A stretch of 64,000 nucleotides of DNA, taken from the NCBI GenBank assembly GCA_022393335.1, contig JAJEKB010001051.1, positions 97,073-161,072 on the forward strand. The letters are read 5' to 3'. The stretch comes from Macrotrachela quadricornifera (lineage: Eukaryota > Rotifera > Eurotatoria > Philodinida > Philodinidae). Shown here piece after piece: positions 11,009-31,639 of the stretch; position 1 is the stretch's first letter; each line of letters starts with the position of its first letter. Under the pieces are notes generated by a model, which saw only the letters and a list, made by a program, of their open reading frames with translations, was not told the DNA's origin and ran no database searches. Position numbers and translations under genes: made by a program.

Positions 11009-14000
11009 ATGGTTCGGTATAAAATTCATTATTTTCTATTAATATCAATGACATTAGGTAAGTTTGAATGAAGAAATACATTAACAGGCAGGTGTACCTA
11101 TATTAATCTTTAAAAAGATTCATTCAACCATTCTTGTCTTTTTTTCTCTCATATAATTCATGATTAAAAATTAGCTTTGCTAAGCAATTATGCGTGAAAA
11201 AATGAATACACTTTTACTGCCCTTGGGCATTTGAAGGAAAGAAAAATCGATTTTCAATTTTTTACATTGATAATATGTATAGAGAGGTGTTGACAAGTTA
11301 ATGGCAATTTGATTGTTTTTTCTCACTAATCATACCACTAGTTAAATGAATTCAATTAGACATTTTGATAAGACATGGTTATTATCATAGTTATATATAT
11401 ATAACTGTGAGGATTAGAAGCTTATATTACCAGTAAAAAAAAAAGATTCAAATGATTTTTAAAACTATAATCAATTACTTTTGTCTAGTAAAAAGTAAAG
11501 GTCATGATACACATGTATAGAAAATTCTCGATCATTTCATTGTCACTTCAAAGTGTTAATCGTTACTAATACTCTATATAGATTATAGTAAAATGTCAGA
11601 ATTAATTAGTATCTGAAAAAAGAAGTTTATTCTAGGTCTTTCATCATCAACATGTTCTATTTCGTCATCATTTATTGGTATATGGCTACAACCGGGTCTT
11701 AATGATTTAATAACAATTAATAATACATCATTTTCATTGAAAGGTACATGTTTAAATGGACAACAAGATATGAAAAATAAATATATTTATTATAATGAGT
11801 AAATTATACTATCTTATAATAATAAAAAAAATTTTTTATTAAAATTTTCTTAGACAAACAAGATGTAAACGTTGTATTCTTTTCATTTCAAAACATTTAA
11901 ATGTATTACAATATCGAGAAAGTAAATATGACATAAATTTATATTAATTCTATTAATGTTTATATACTTCCGTCAAAGATAATCAAAAAAAGAATATAAT
12001 TCTTTTTTTAAATATTATTAATAATAATTAATCTATTTCTAGGTGAATGTTTTGATGCAGATGATGATAATATTCGTATATGTGGATCTATTACACCGGA
12101 TACAGTATTATATACACTCTTTCGAGGTAAAATAGAAATAATAAAAAGTAACCTGTCCATCAAAATTTAATATTAATTTGTAGAAAAAATAAAATCCATA
12201 GGGAATAATAATACTCTCATATGAATAGACGAGACATTGACCGACATGAAATGATCAGTGACCTATATAAATACAGGAAATGAATATAACTCCCGGCGTC
12301 GTTCGATCATTCTGTCAAAATGAAAAGATTGAATGATTTTTATTTGTTTATATAGATAATGCTGAATCAATTTCATGTCCATTTGAACAATCATGGTATT
12401 TTAAAAAAGATCATCAAATATCATCATTATGTCAACCAAAAATATTTCAAAATTGTTTTTTAAAAGATACATTTCAAATATCATATAATAATCAATGTCA
12501 ATCAAATCAAGGTTAATTTTTATTTGTATTATTTTATAATATCTTATGTTAAAATAGATATAAAAGCAACATGTTTTGCTCAATTTTCTGATGGAAATAT
12601 GAATTATATACTTTCTCGAAGTATTAATCAAGAAAAATTTATTTGTTTTGTAAGATTAATTAATAATTTTTCTTTTTTGTATAAAATAAATTCTAGTCTT
12701 CTATAAATTTATTTAGTCTTATGTAAAAATAAAAATTAATGAAAAAAATTTATTACCAAATGAAATTTATTTATCTCAAGATAATACATGTAGAGATTTA
12801 TTAACAAGAGAATCAGCACTTGTATTAAATATTCGTCCAAGTAAATCATTTTAAATATTAAAAAAAATAGTTTGTATTTTTCATTATATTTATAGATAAA
12901 TATTATAAATCAAATGTTCAAATGCCAAATTGGACACAAGGTACGTGGTTTTCTATAAGTACAAATGATTTGAATACTCATACTTTTTATATTAATAATA
13001 CTCAACTTATAATGAAAATAAATAATGATCAATTAATTAAATATGATATGAAATTTTTACGAATTATTAAAAAAGAAAATCATATTCGTATTCGAGCAAA
13101 ATCTTTAGAACAATGGTAAAATTTATTAGAAAAAATTCAAATAAATATAATAAGATTTTTTATTTTAGTTCAACAATATCTTATTGTATTAAATTAATTT
13201 ATCGTTCATCAGCTGTTATTGATCTTTCTATAGGTATAATTTATTTATTAAAACTTAACGTGATCAGTAATTACATCTTCTTACATTGAGAAAACGAGGA
13301 AGAAGATCTGAGATCTATATCTTCTTTGTAGTTTAGTTTATCGTGTTAATAAATCATATATAGGAATTGAAAAATACGATTATTTATTCTGTTTTATCTG
13401 TTGTATATGCACAGAAGTGATAACATAATGATACAAGTCGTGTAGAATTGGTAGGGATGTCAGCAGCTAAAATATCCAAAAAATCCTATCAGAAGTTTAA
13501 AGAAATAATCATTATGATCTTCTCATATTCTGAGATTTTCACCAACTTTACTTTTCTTTATTTCATAAATGATTAATCGAAAAGATGAATAACAACATTC
13601 AGTTACCATTTGAGGACACGATCATCTACTTATCACTTTATATCGTTGCTATGTATGCGTAACTTACATGTATATAAAATGAGACATAATCACATTACTG
13701 TCAAATATGTAAATAGCTAATGCTTGAGAATGAAGGACAGAGGAAACATAAATTGTTAGTCAAAAAAATTGGTTTTTGATAAGACATTCTTTCTTCATTC
13801 TCGTAAGTTGCTATGAAAAAATAATGCATATCAACACATACAATATTTATATGAAAAATTATTTCAGGATCTGGTAAACATGGATGTAAAGATAGTCATA
13901 TACATTATACTTTATTTAGTAAGTTATTTCGTTATTTTTTTAATTCTATTATTTTATTAATAATTTTATTTTCTTAGAACCTATAACAACATCGGATATA

Positions 14001-14550
14001 TCATGTCCACAATCAGGTATTTATAACACATTAAGTACTTATCAATCTTCTTTTCCAATTTCAACATGTTCATCTGGTATTTGGACATTATCAATTGGTT
14101 GTGAATTAACAAATAAAAGTGAAATAACATTAAATTCATCTTGTCAACATAATATTGTACCCGAAGTACAAATTTTAACATCAATTAAAGGTATTTGTCT
14201 TGCAACATGGCGCACAGATCATCGATTTCAACGTACAATAATTCTTTATGAAAATAACAAAGCATTTTGTTTAGTAAATTAAAATAGAAAATTCTTTTTT
14301 TTTCCTATTTAAAATATTTTTTTGTTTTTAGTTACAACCATTAAAACCATTCGTAGCTAGTTGGATTTTATTCGAAACAAGTTGTACAAATATTGGTTTA
14401 TTATCAATAAATATTGAAAATAATTTTCGATATATTAATAATTGTCAAAAAGAAAATTCATCATTAAATATTTCTTCAAATCAACAAATATCTTATTTAT
14501 TATTTTATTTAACTATGCAAATATTAATAAATGTATATATGATGAAATAA
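11009..14550 (+). CDS. Cys-rich secreted or GPI/membrane-anchored protein of unknown function
   Basis: I rebuilt 12 exons: 11009-11057, 11636-11798, 11854-11921, 12043-12126, 12356-12511, 12558-12649, 12717-12840, 12896-13115, 13169-13233, 13868-13918, 13978-14273 and 14332-14550. The product has 528 residues and the phases agree throughout. Exon 1 encodes a signal peptide (residues 1-16 or so). The body has many paired Cys and four-part periodicity: CSISSSFIGIW near the start, TRCKRCILFISKHLNVLQYR, PNWTQGTWFSIS, and CPQSGIYNT with CSSGIWTL later. The C-terminus ends in a hydrophobic stretch (SYLLFYLTMQILINVY), as for a GPI signal or one membrane helix. The pattern resembles the uncharacterised DUF7042-7045 group of invertebrate secreted proteins; that link is from memory and tentative. 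Several N-glycosylation sites are present. Introns 1, 4 and 9 are longer than usual (230-630 bp). Confidence 0.82.
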
Positions 14551-14691
14551 AATATTTCTATGGAATGTATTTAATATATATATGTATATATTTAGTTGAA
14601 AGAAGACCAAACAGATAAGAGAGATAAAGAAGAAGAAAAAAAAAAGAAAACACAATTTTGTCTTTTTTTTAAATTTAATTATTTTTTTTTT

Positions 14692-16054
14692 TTAATCTGA
14701 GTCATCATCTTCTTCATTACCATTATCATTTTGTTGAGTGTTACGTGGTTTATAATTAGAAAGAATAACTAAAAAAGAAAAATAAATAGATATTAAAATT
14801 TATCTGAATTTTAATCGAAAGAATGGATAATATTTGAATGATATTGGATTATTCATTTTTTTTATCAAGTTTAGATTGTACTCGTTTCTCTTCCTGTTTC
14901 ATGAAAAGTCAAATATATGAATAATTTCGTAGGAAATAGCAATTCATTCGGTTGTGATAGTCTTTAATAAAAGCTGTTTTTTATTCTTTACCTTTCGACT
15001 TTTCAATTTTTGATATTAGTTTAATGAGTTATATTAAATTAAAATTACCTTTATCTTCTAACAATGATCGAACATTCGGATCATGTGTAAGATCTAATGG
15101 TGTTTTATTATCCTGATTACGAATACGTTTATCAGCACCTAATAAATTATAAAATAAAATATTTTTATAAATAAAAATTCTTTTATACCATTTTCTAAAA
15201 GAAGTTGAACAATATTTGCATGATTTTTCCAACTAGCCACATGTAATGGTGTATCACCAACATTATTCTAATAATAAATAAAAAGATTTCTTTTGTAAAA
15301 GTATATTTAAAAATATACTTTTTGGTTAATAATTGATAATGAAAGTGGTAATAACAATTTAACACAGTCCATATCACCTGAATAACATGCCCAATGGAAT
15401 GGTGTATTTCCTGCTTTATCAAGACCAAGAACTGATGCCTAAATTTTAAATAAAAAAATGAAAAAATAAAACAAAATTATTCTTTTTTTCCTACTTTATT
15501 AGCAAGTGATTGTTGAAGAAATTCAATATTTCCACGTTTAGCTGCATCATGTAAAGCATTTACAAGTTTTTCTGTACTTTCTTCAACTAAAAAAATTAAA
15601 TCATAAAAAGAAAATTTATATAATTAAATTCATATAAAATTTTACCATAATTTTTTGGAATAAGACCACCTGTACGATTTTTATTAGTCGTAGCTAAATA
15701 CCAATCTTTATATTTGATATCATCCGTTACATAAAGTATTTCACCTTCTTCAAATGATAATTCTTCTGGTGAACGTGCTAAATATATAAAAGATTAAATT
15801 CGAATCGAAAAATCTGCATAGATTTCGTTTAGTTTTAATTAGATGAAGAAAAAATTTATGATCAAAAGATTCAAATTTAAATATTTTTTTTGTGATAATT
15901 GTAAATAATTATTACCTGTATAACTATATAAAGCTTTAACAATCGAAACATAACCTGGTTTCTATAAAAATAAATGTAGATAAATAAATCTAAAATTTCT
16001 AAAAATTACCGCTGGTATTGGTGGTGGAGCTCTTCTTTGTTCAACAATACTCAT
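14692..16054 (-). CDS. OSTF1: Osteoclast-stimulating factor 1 (SH3 plus ankyrin repeats)
   Basis: Eight exons from 16054 down to 14692 (16054-16010, 15961-15916, 15777-15646, 15586-15495, 15438-15319, 15267-15189, 15138-15049, 14768-14692) give 226 residues against 214 in human. Order: Pro-rich start (APPPIPAKPG), SH3 (about 16-75, with ALYSY, ELSFEEGEILYVT and GLIPKNY), then ankyrin repeats (LHDAAKRGN, LDKAGNTPFHWAC, NNVGDTPLHVASWK), and an acidic Asn/Asp tail ending DDSD, as in vertebrates. OSTF1 is a cytosolic adaptor that binds proline-rich partners; its biochemical role outside vertebrates is unclear. It follows POLR3A on the same strand after only 89 bases, and an acceptor (TTCTAG) directly touches its ATG, so it may be the downstream member of a trans-spliced pair. 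Confidence 0.95.
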
Positions 16055-16143
16055 CTAGAATGATAACATCAGATTTATTTCCTTTACGGATCATAAACAT
16101 CATAACAAAAAAGAAAAAGAAAAAGAAAAAAAAAAGAACACTC
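16055..16143 (-). promoter_or_regulatory. Short POLR3A-OSTF1 junction with poly(A) signal and 3' splice acceptor
   Basis: Only 89 bases separate the POLR3A stop from the OSTF1 ATG. Read on the minus strand they contain a long T/C tract, an AATAAA (plus-strand 16074-16079), and TTATCATTCTAG whose AG (16055-16056) abuts the ATG. There is no room for a normal promoter plus 5' UTR exon. This is the layout of spliced-leader operons: poly(A) signal, then trans-splice acceptor. Trans-splicing itself is inferred. Confidence 0.6.
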
Positions 16144-24062
<7,919 letters not shown>

Positions 24063-27000
24063 TTTTAAGATTATCTAATTAGTAATCTGAAAATAAATTA
24101 TTCAATATTGAAAATGATAAAAATTTTTGAATAATATATTATTCATATATTTGCCAGAAGACAGATTAAAATACTGAAAGGATATGACCGTTTTACACTT
24201 GTAGATAACACAATTACTAAAGGTATATGGATTTGCCCTGTGTATGATTCTCTTTAAAGTCGATGAAACACATTTCACAAAACTTAATAATTTTATTTAG
24301 GTCTCATCAATATTTATAGGAATTCGAATTGCAAAACTTTTTTAATAGAAAACCCATCAGATTTTCTGAGCATTTTAACAGTTTGATCTGGCAATGGAAA
24401 TCTTTGATAGAAAATTCAATTATTTGCGACAGAAATGCGTTTGAATCTAAAGTCAAGTTTAATCGTCCTATGAAAAAAATGACAACAGTGAGTATAGAGA
24501 AGCATTCATCATTGTTGTGGGTCATTCTTTCGAAAAATCCTCCACTTTTTATCTGTCCTCTGACATATATGTATATATGAGAAACAAAAAAATTATGATG
24601 TAATATTTCATAATATATGATGAAATATATTTTTCTTGTTAAATACAACTTTTTTGTATGAAAATTAATCAATAATAATAATATATTTGATTATCAGGAG
24701 AATTGAAAAATAAGATTTGTCTTTACATAATTTTTATAGCTTTTATGTTTTAAAAATAATAGGATTTTTGAGTAAAGAATATAATAAATAAAAACAAAAT
24801 GTTTTTTTCACCTTCAGCATTCTGCTAAAAGAATCTGGATTAATGGATTAAAACTTTTTATAACCTTTCATAAACAGAACTATGTTGACTGGGTGATAGT
24901 TAAGCTATTAAGTACATATCCCAATATTACCAAACATAGAACAATTTTGGGCAAGTCATTAACCATTGTTTGTCTCAGATCACTGGTCCGATAGCATACA
25001 TTGCACATAAGTATTTCTAAGTACTTTAATACTTTGACAGACATAAAACCATAGGGCTCTTTTTGAGGATCATGTCAACCGCTAGAAAAAGGTATTGTTT
25101 ATTTTTTCATTTACATGTCCTTTCATCGAAAAATTGAAAGTAGTTACGAAATTTTACCACTTTTTAAAGCTAAGCATTTTCCATTTTTTGACGACAGGAA
25201 ATATAAATGAAAAAATTAACAGTATCTTTTTATAACGGCTGATATGACTCTCAAAATGAGCTCTATGGTTGTATTATCTATCGAAGTATTAAACAATACT
25301 AGGACTAAAATAAGAAAGTACTTGCATCCCATATCTGTCCGATAATGTACAGATAATATTATAATAAATCCCCTTCTCGTAGCTAGTATGTAGTTTAACA
25401 GTATTTACAAAGAGTTTGAGTAGAAGAAATTTAATATAGGTCGATCTTTTGCTCTGAGCTACATTAAGATTAGTTCAGTAAAAAAACTAGGTTTTCGAAA
25501 CTATCGTGGGACAACATTTATATCACAGGATAGTCGAAGAATAGAATAATTTCTTCTTATGTAGAAAACTAAGATTTTTCCTACTTTAGAAATAAAATAC
25601 TATTCCCTTAAAATTCTTTCGGAAAACACATGCGACTATCATTTTTATATATGGATCTCTTCAACTTTCTGTTTAAATATAATCGAGACTAGTTCATAAG
25701 CACTATCTGCCGAAACTTAGTAAATTTTATTTAAATTTATTATATATATCATTAAGTAAATATTACAACAAAGTTCTTCAGAATTAAATCATAAAATCAA
25801 CGAGACCAAACAAAATATAATAGTAACTTGTTCTTTATATTAAACATGAATCAATTCTTTTTCTAATAAAAAATAAAATCGGATTATAAACTGTATTTGT
25901 AACTAGTCATTACATTGAGAAATATACCTATACATTAATATTCTATCTTCTTAAAACCAACTTTTTTAAGAATATTTATGTATTCAATATATATTCTTTT
26001 TTTTTCTGAAGTAGCTAAAAGCATACTTAAACTTATTCGAACTACTTCTAATGATCTTGTTTAGGATCAAAAAGATCGGTCTGTTGAAGAGAATCAACAA
26101 AAAATTCACCTCTTTGAAAACAAATATGACGTCATACATCTAATAGAATTCAATCAATATATTGAATTGCATATTTTTCTATACAAACAAGATAAAAAAA
26201 ATAATTGCTTCTAAATGAGAACTAACTTCACCAGCAGATATAGTTAAGTATAGTTTTAACACTTTTCTCACAATAATATGTATTAAATGTTTGTTTATAT
26301 CGTAAACTATTTAATTTTGTATTAGAATGTTTTCTTTTTGTTTTATCCTCTTTAATGAATTTAAGAGCAATATAAGTACTTAGAAAATGTTCAAATGCTA
26401 CTAAATGAGGTAGATCAAATTGATCTACAAGTTTTGAGGATGGATCTTATAGTCCTTATGATACTAAGTTTCTGAAAAAAGGCGTATTCTTAGAATTTTT
26501 GTGAGAATGTAGTGTATTTTTGCTTATTGTTGGATGAAAAGTCAGACGAAAACTCCTTATTGTACTTTTTTACCTACTATTCTGCTATAGGCTGAAAAGT
26601 TAGTTAAATTTGGATAGCTCAAGAAGGATGGTTTAATAGTATGAACTATTGTAAGATTTTTATCTACACTATGAGCAAAATAATGTTTTAGTGTTAACTT
26701 TTTGCATACCATTGCTCAATCAATGAACGAAATTTCATTTTCGATTTACATATGTTCTTCTTTGAAAAACTATTCTATATTCGAAACGTTAATACTTAAA
26801 AAGGTTAATTCAATAACGACTCTCAAACCAACTTCTTGTTAATCTTCTAAAGAATAATAAACTTTCTTACCCAACTGTTCACTCTTTATTTCTTCAATAG
26901 TACTAACCATTGATCTATATATATATATAATATTTCGAATTAATCCCGTTTGTAAAGTAATAAAACACAATATATGTCTATTTGCAATAACCATAATTTC

Positions 27001-27355
27001 AATCTTTCTAAAAAAGAAAGAGTAGAAAATTTTCAAATTTAATCAATAAATGATATCAATTTATTGTACGAAAAGTTTAATAAGGGATTATAATAGTATA
27101 TATTTTCAAAAAAAAAAACAAAGTAATTATAAATCAAATAAAACCTGACACAAATAAATAGAGTTTTTATTAGCAGAAAGAAAACACGAGCTTGATTGAT
27201 TAATCCAAAATGTAGATCTTCTTCTTCCGCAGAAAAATATATGCATATAAAAAGAGAGAAAACAAAAAGGAAAAGCAGCCATATAAATAAATATATACTG
27301 TTTAAAGAAAGGTTGACATATACAAAAAAAAAAAATGAAAATATGAAAGAGATCT
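24063..27355. other. Intergenic stretch between RAB39-like and POLR3A genes
   Basis: About 3.3 kb of AT-rich DNA without a supportable gene. Short frames near 24307-24672 and 27127-27456 lack splice context and domain similarity. It should hold the POLR3A promoter (right after 24062) and the RAB39-like 3' UTR (before 27356). One foldback repeat is listed separately. Confidence 0.7.
25028..25290. repeat. Foldback (inverted repeat) element with about 115-bp arms
   Basis: The left arm (about 25028-25140) and right arm (about 25165-25290) are imperfect reverse complements with a loop of about 25 bases. Shared blocks in arm orientation include AACCATAG-GCTC-TTTTGAG, TCATRTCARCCG, and TTWATTTTTTCATTTA. 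Weaker inverted similarity continues outward to about 24990 and 25370. No terminal duplication was identified. It is probably a hairpin-forming MITE-like element; no family is assigned. Confidence 0.7.
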
Positions 27356-29173
27356 TTAACTACAACACCCCCTCTGTTTAGGTTGATTGTTCTGCATAAT
27401 ACTAATTGATTGATTCTGATTTGTATTTGCTGTATTAGGACCAGTTTTGACACCATCCCATCTTTAAAATTAATTTATTTATTTTAAAGATTAAATATAG
27501 AAAAATAAACATACCCTTTTTGAACATTAATACGACCTTCAATTAATAGATCGTATATTTCACGAGCTATAAGTGTAAATGCTTCTTGAACATATAAAGA
27601 AGATTTTGATGATGTTTCAATAAATGATATATTATGGAAATCAGCAAATGCTTTGCCTTCTTCTGTTGTTACCTAATAATAAATTAGATTCTTTGTTTAT
27701 ATTTTTTAACAATTGAAAAATGATAGAAATTGGCGAAAATTTGTCATGATTTTATAAGAAATAATTAGTTTATAAATAATAATTATGGCTAGCGATGATT
27801 AAACTACCGATCATTTCCCTGAATTCATACTCGAGTATTATTAGTCTTCAAATTACACCTGTTGGAATGAAATAGATAAAGTTATAGACTAAAAGTATTT
27901 TGAATCAAGTGAAAAAAAACTGTCAGATGTATTCTGTACTATACATTAATTCAAAAGAAAAAGAAATGAATATTTTTCATATACTTGTCGTTCAGATTCA
28001 CGATCAATTTTAGTACCAACAAGAAGAAAAACACTTTGATATGGTTCAATTTGTTGACGAGCATCATTTAACCAATTTGTTACATGTGTAAAACTTACAT
28101 AATTTGTTGTATCATAAATAAGAAGAACACCAACCGAATTACGATAATAAGCACGTGTAATACTTCTAAAAAAAAATAAACAAATTCAATTAATTTTAGT
28201 ATATTAATAATAAATAGCTATTATCTCTAAGTTTCTATACATAATGGCAAAAAGTGAACAATTCAAAGATGTGTTTCTACTATTAAATAACTAAAAAGAA
28301 TTGGTGATTCTTACATTGACTAAATCTATTGATTCCGTCATGAAAACTTTTAGATTGCGTTCCCAATCTGTACAAAGCGATTAGAGAAAATTTAGTACAG
28401 GAAAAACCAATATATCGATGAAGTTTATTGAATATGCAGAGATCATAAAATAGAAAAAGAACTCAAATGAAATATTGTAAGACGATTGAATTGATATGAA
28501 CCACATTGTTTGAGTGGCAGATTGAGATAAGATATAATAAACATTAATTCTTATATTTTTTCAATAATTGTTTAATATCAATTTGTAACACATGACCATC
28601 TTCATTAAATAACTTTTGTTTAAGTACATACAATGTTGAATTTATATTTTGAAACACGAATTTAATCTAGCAATGATAAACTTTCACTGTATTATTTGTT
28701 ATCGTAGCTACTTAAACTACTCGATTATATACATTGATAAATAATAGTTAAATTATATTTTATTATCTAATTTTATACGCAATTACATTGTTCGAAATTA
28801 CTGCTCTTAGTCATTAGATTCACCATTACACGCTGATCCTTTTTTTTTGAAAATTACCTGAATCGTTCTTGACCAGCTGTATCCCATAATTGTAATTTTA
28901 CTTTAATACCTGGTTTAACTTCCACTATTCTTACATTAAAATCCACACCAACAGTTGGATCCTATTTTAAATTTTTAATTATTTATCCATATAAATCGTT
29001 TACTTACTGGATCTTGACAAAAAACTCCATCACAAAAAGTACGCAATAATGATGACTAAAAACATAAATAAAAAAGGTTTGATTTTATAATCAATTTAAT
29101 CTACTTTTCCAACAGTTGAATCTCCAACAACAATTAAACGAAATTGATAATCATAATTATATAAATTATCCAT
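27356..29173 (-). CDS. RAB39: RAB39-type small GTPase
   Basis: Six exons (29173-29105, 29055-29008, 28961-28858, 28165-27985, 27672-27515, 27461-27356) give 221 residues, the usual Rab size. It is a membrane-traffic switch on endosomal or autophagic membranes. G motifs: GDSTVGKS (split by intron 1), DPTVGVDF effector region, WDTAGQERF, then TKID in place of NKxD, and [17 protein letters not shown] and the non-canonical G4 (HKCD in human RAB39) point to RAB39. The C-terminus ends RGCCS, a two-Cys site for geranylgeranylation. The fourth coding exon follows a 692-bp intron (28166-28857) with nothing recognised in it. FBXW8 lies upstream on the same strand with a 281-bp gap that contains an acceptor-like tract, so shared transcription is possible. 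Confidence 0.93.
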
Positions 29174-29454
29174 TAAATAATTCTTTGTTTAACATCAATC
29201 AAAACAAAAAATCTAAAATTTTTTCTCATAATAAAAATAAAACACAAACAATATCCTAGAAAACACTATAAACATTTTTTTTTACAAAGAATTTTATATA
29301 TAAAATATACACTGTAGATAAAAATTTGACAAAACTCCAACTGATTCTGTCTCTACTCTTCATTCGATAGTGACATTTTTTTCAGCATCAATAAAAAAAA
29401 AACATAATGAAGTCAACTACTATTTACATAAGAACGAGAAAAAAAAAGAATTTA

Positions 29455-31639
29455 TTATTCAATAATATCATATGGAGTATATAAACCAATTCTTCTATTT
29501 GATGCTTGTGGTGCATCATAAGATGATGTACAAATCTTTAAATCATCACCAAGTTGTGTTGAAATATCCGATTTAAAATTACATACATAAATATGACCAG
29601 ATAATAAATCAGAATACATTTGATATTCAATCTTAATAAAATAAAAATTTTTTTTTATATGTATATCTAATAATTCATTAAAATAAAAGTATGCCATCTC
29701 GTACAGAATATTCAGTATTATTTTCTGATGAAAAAGATGTTTTAATTTAGAGAATAATAGAGAAGAAATTTTTAAAATACTAATAGTACAATTCTTTATT
29801 GATTATTCAATATAAAATTTTATTTACCATATCCGGTTGTTTACAGTATGGTGTTAATGCAAAAATAAGTGTCTGTTTATCAAATGAACAATGTGTAACA
29901 GGATGTGATTGAGGATGTATATGCCATAAAGATTGTGGATGCATTCGACGATCCCTATTTTTTTTATAAAGTAAAAAACTAAAAAATAAATGGAAATATT
30001 CTTACCATAGTCGAACAAAACCACATGTATCTGTACTTGCTAATTTCCATGTATCCATTTGAAGTGTTGTTATAGTTGAATAATGATTAAAAAAATGTTG
30101 AACAGCTCCTTCTTTTTGTCTTCGATCAAATATACTTATTTGAAAATTATCATATGCAACTATAAATTCATTTATTGGACATTGATTAGCACGAATTAAA
30201 TGAACATTTGATGGAAGATGTTTATAATTTGTTGAAACAATATTACAACGACCATTTTGTAAATCAAATAATTTTATTTCATTATCAAAACCAATTACAG
30301 CTATTGGTTCATCATTATGAATATCTAATGGAATATTTTCTAAATAATTTGTTTCAAATGTTGAATAAAATGAAAGACGATTTGTTAAATTTAATAATGA
30401 TACACACCAAAGAGATTTATTTCCGGCAATTATTGATATTGGTACAGAATGATGACTAGACATACGGAATGATATAATACGATCATTTAAATCATTTATG
30501 AAACTAAGTTCTTGGAGTTGAGGAATTGATTCATTCTAAATTTTAAAAAAAAAAATATTTTAATATGAAATTAGTTTAGAATACTTTATTCTTACTTCAT
30601 TAAAATTCCATACACAAAATTTAGATCGACTTGCAGTACATAATATATTTTCATCATTTGTAGTATGTTCAATTGGTAATGATGTCAAATTTTGAGTATA
30701 ATATGGTTCACCGCCAGTATCTTTCTTCCAAACTTCTAATAAACCATTACTATGCATAGCATAAATATCATTTTTTAATAATCCTACTGATTTAATACTT
30801 GATAAATCTGTATGATGATTTGTATCTTTTGATTCATAAATAATATCAGGTGTATGTAATTGTTCATCATCTTCATCATTATTATTTGAATTTAAAATTG
30901 ATTCAATAGACCATGTACGTATAATACCAGTTGAATAACCAGCAACAATTGTTGTTTGATTATTATTTACACATGTTAAAACAATACCAAGACGATTTGT
31001 TAATTTTGTTGTACGACATTGATGATTTTTAAAATTTTGTATTAATTGTTGATTTGATAAAACAGCTTCTTTTACACGATTTTTCCAATTATCATTATTT
31101 ATTTTATTTAAATTATTAAATTTTAATCGTTTATATAAATTATACCATAATAAATCATCACATGATAATGAATGCCATGATTTACATACTTGTAAACATG
31201 AATATAAATCTTTAATTGATAAATAATCAAATATGTGTAATGCTATTTCACGAGGTAATGATATATTAAAAAATGGAATATCAGTAGATTCATCTATATC
31301 ACGTATTAATTCATCAAGTAATGTTAAATTTGATGTTTTTAATTTTTTAGATGGTGGTTCAATTGTTGAAGATTTTATTGAAGAAGAATTTGAAGTAGTA
31401 AATGTTCGAATACCAATTGTAAATGAGGCATTATTTGTAGTGTTATGTGCTGGAGAAATTAATTGAGATGCTAGTGGAACTGATGTTTGACATTCTAATA
31501 ATGATTTTGTATTTGTACCTAAACGACAGAGATCACCAATTACAGTATGTGGAATATCATTTGTAGTATTGATTTGACTAGGTTTTTCTTTGGAGATTTC
31601 TTGTTGCCAGACATCACGAAATGTGTTTAACGATTCCAT
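29455..31639 (-). CDS. FBXW8: F-box/WD-repeat protein 8
   Basis: Four exons (31639-30596, 30535-30006, 29954-29828, 29631-29455) give 625 residues (human 598). FBXW8 is the substrate adaptor of the CUL7-based ubiquitin ligase. A disordered Ser/Thr-rich N-terminus (1-105) precedes the F-box at about 126-170 (LPREIALHIFDYL, LQVCKSWHSLS, LLWYNLYKRL). A WD40 propeller follows: VAGYSTGIIRTW, LQMDTWKLASTDTCGFVRLW, WDRRMHPQSLW. The tail has SYDAPQ and ends IGLYTPYDIIE, parallel to the human SCDAMATHYYDL and AFPYNHV end. The start at 31639 is the first ATG; the frame runs a few codons upstream but without another ATG. It faces a large empty region upstream. Confidence 0.93.

Noticed and set aside
24307..24672. 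121-codon minus-strand frame upstream of POLR3A
   Set aside because: Low-complexity composition, no splice sites that link it to POLR3A, and no recognisable domain.
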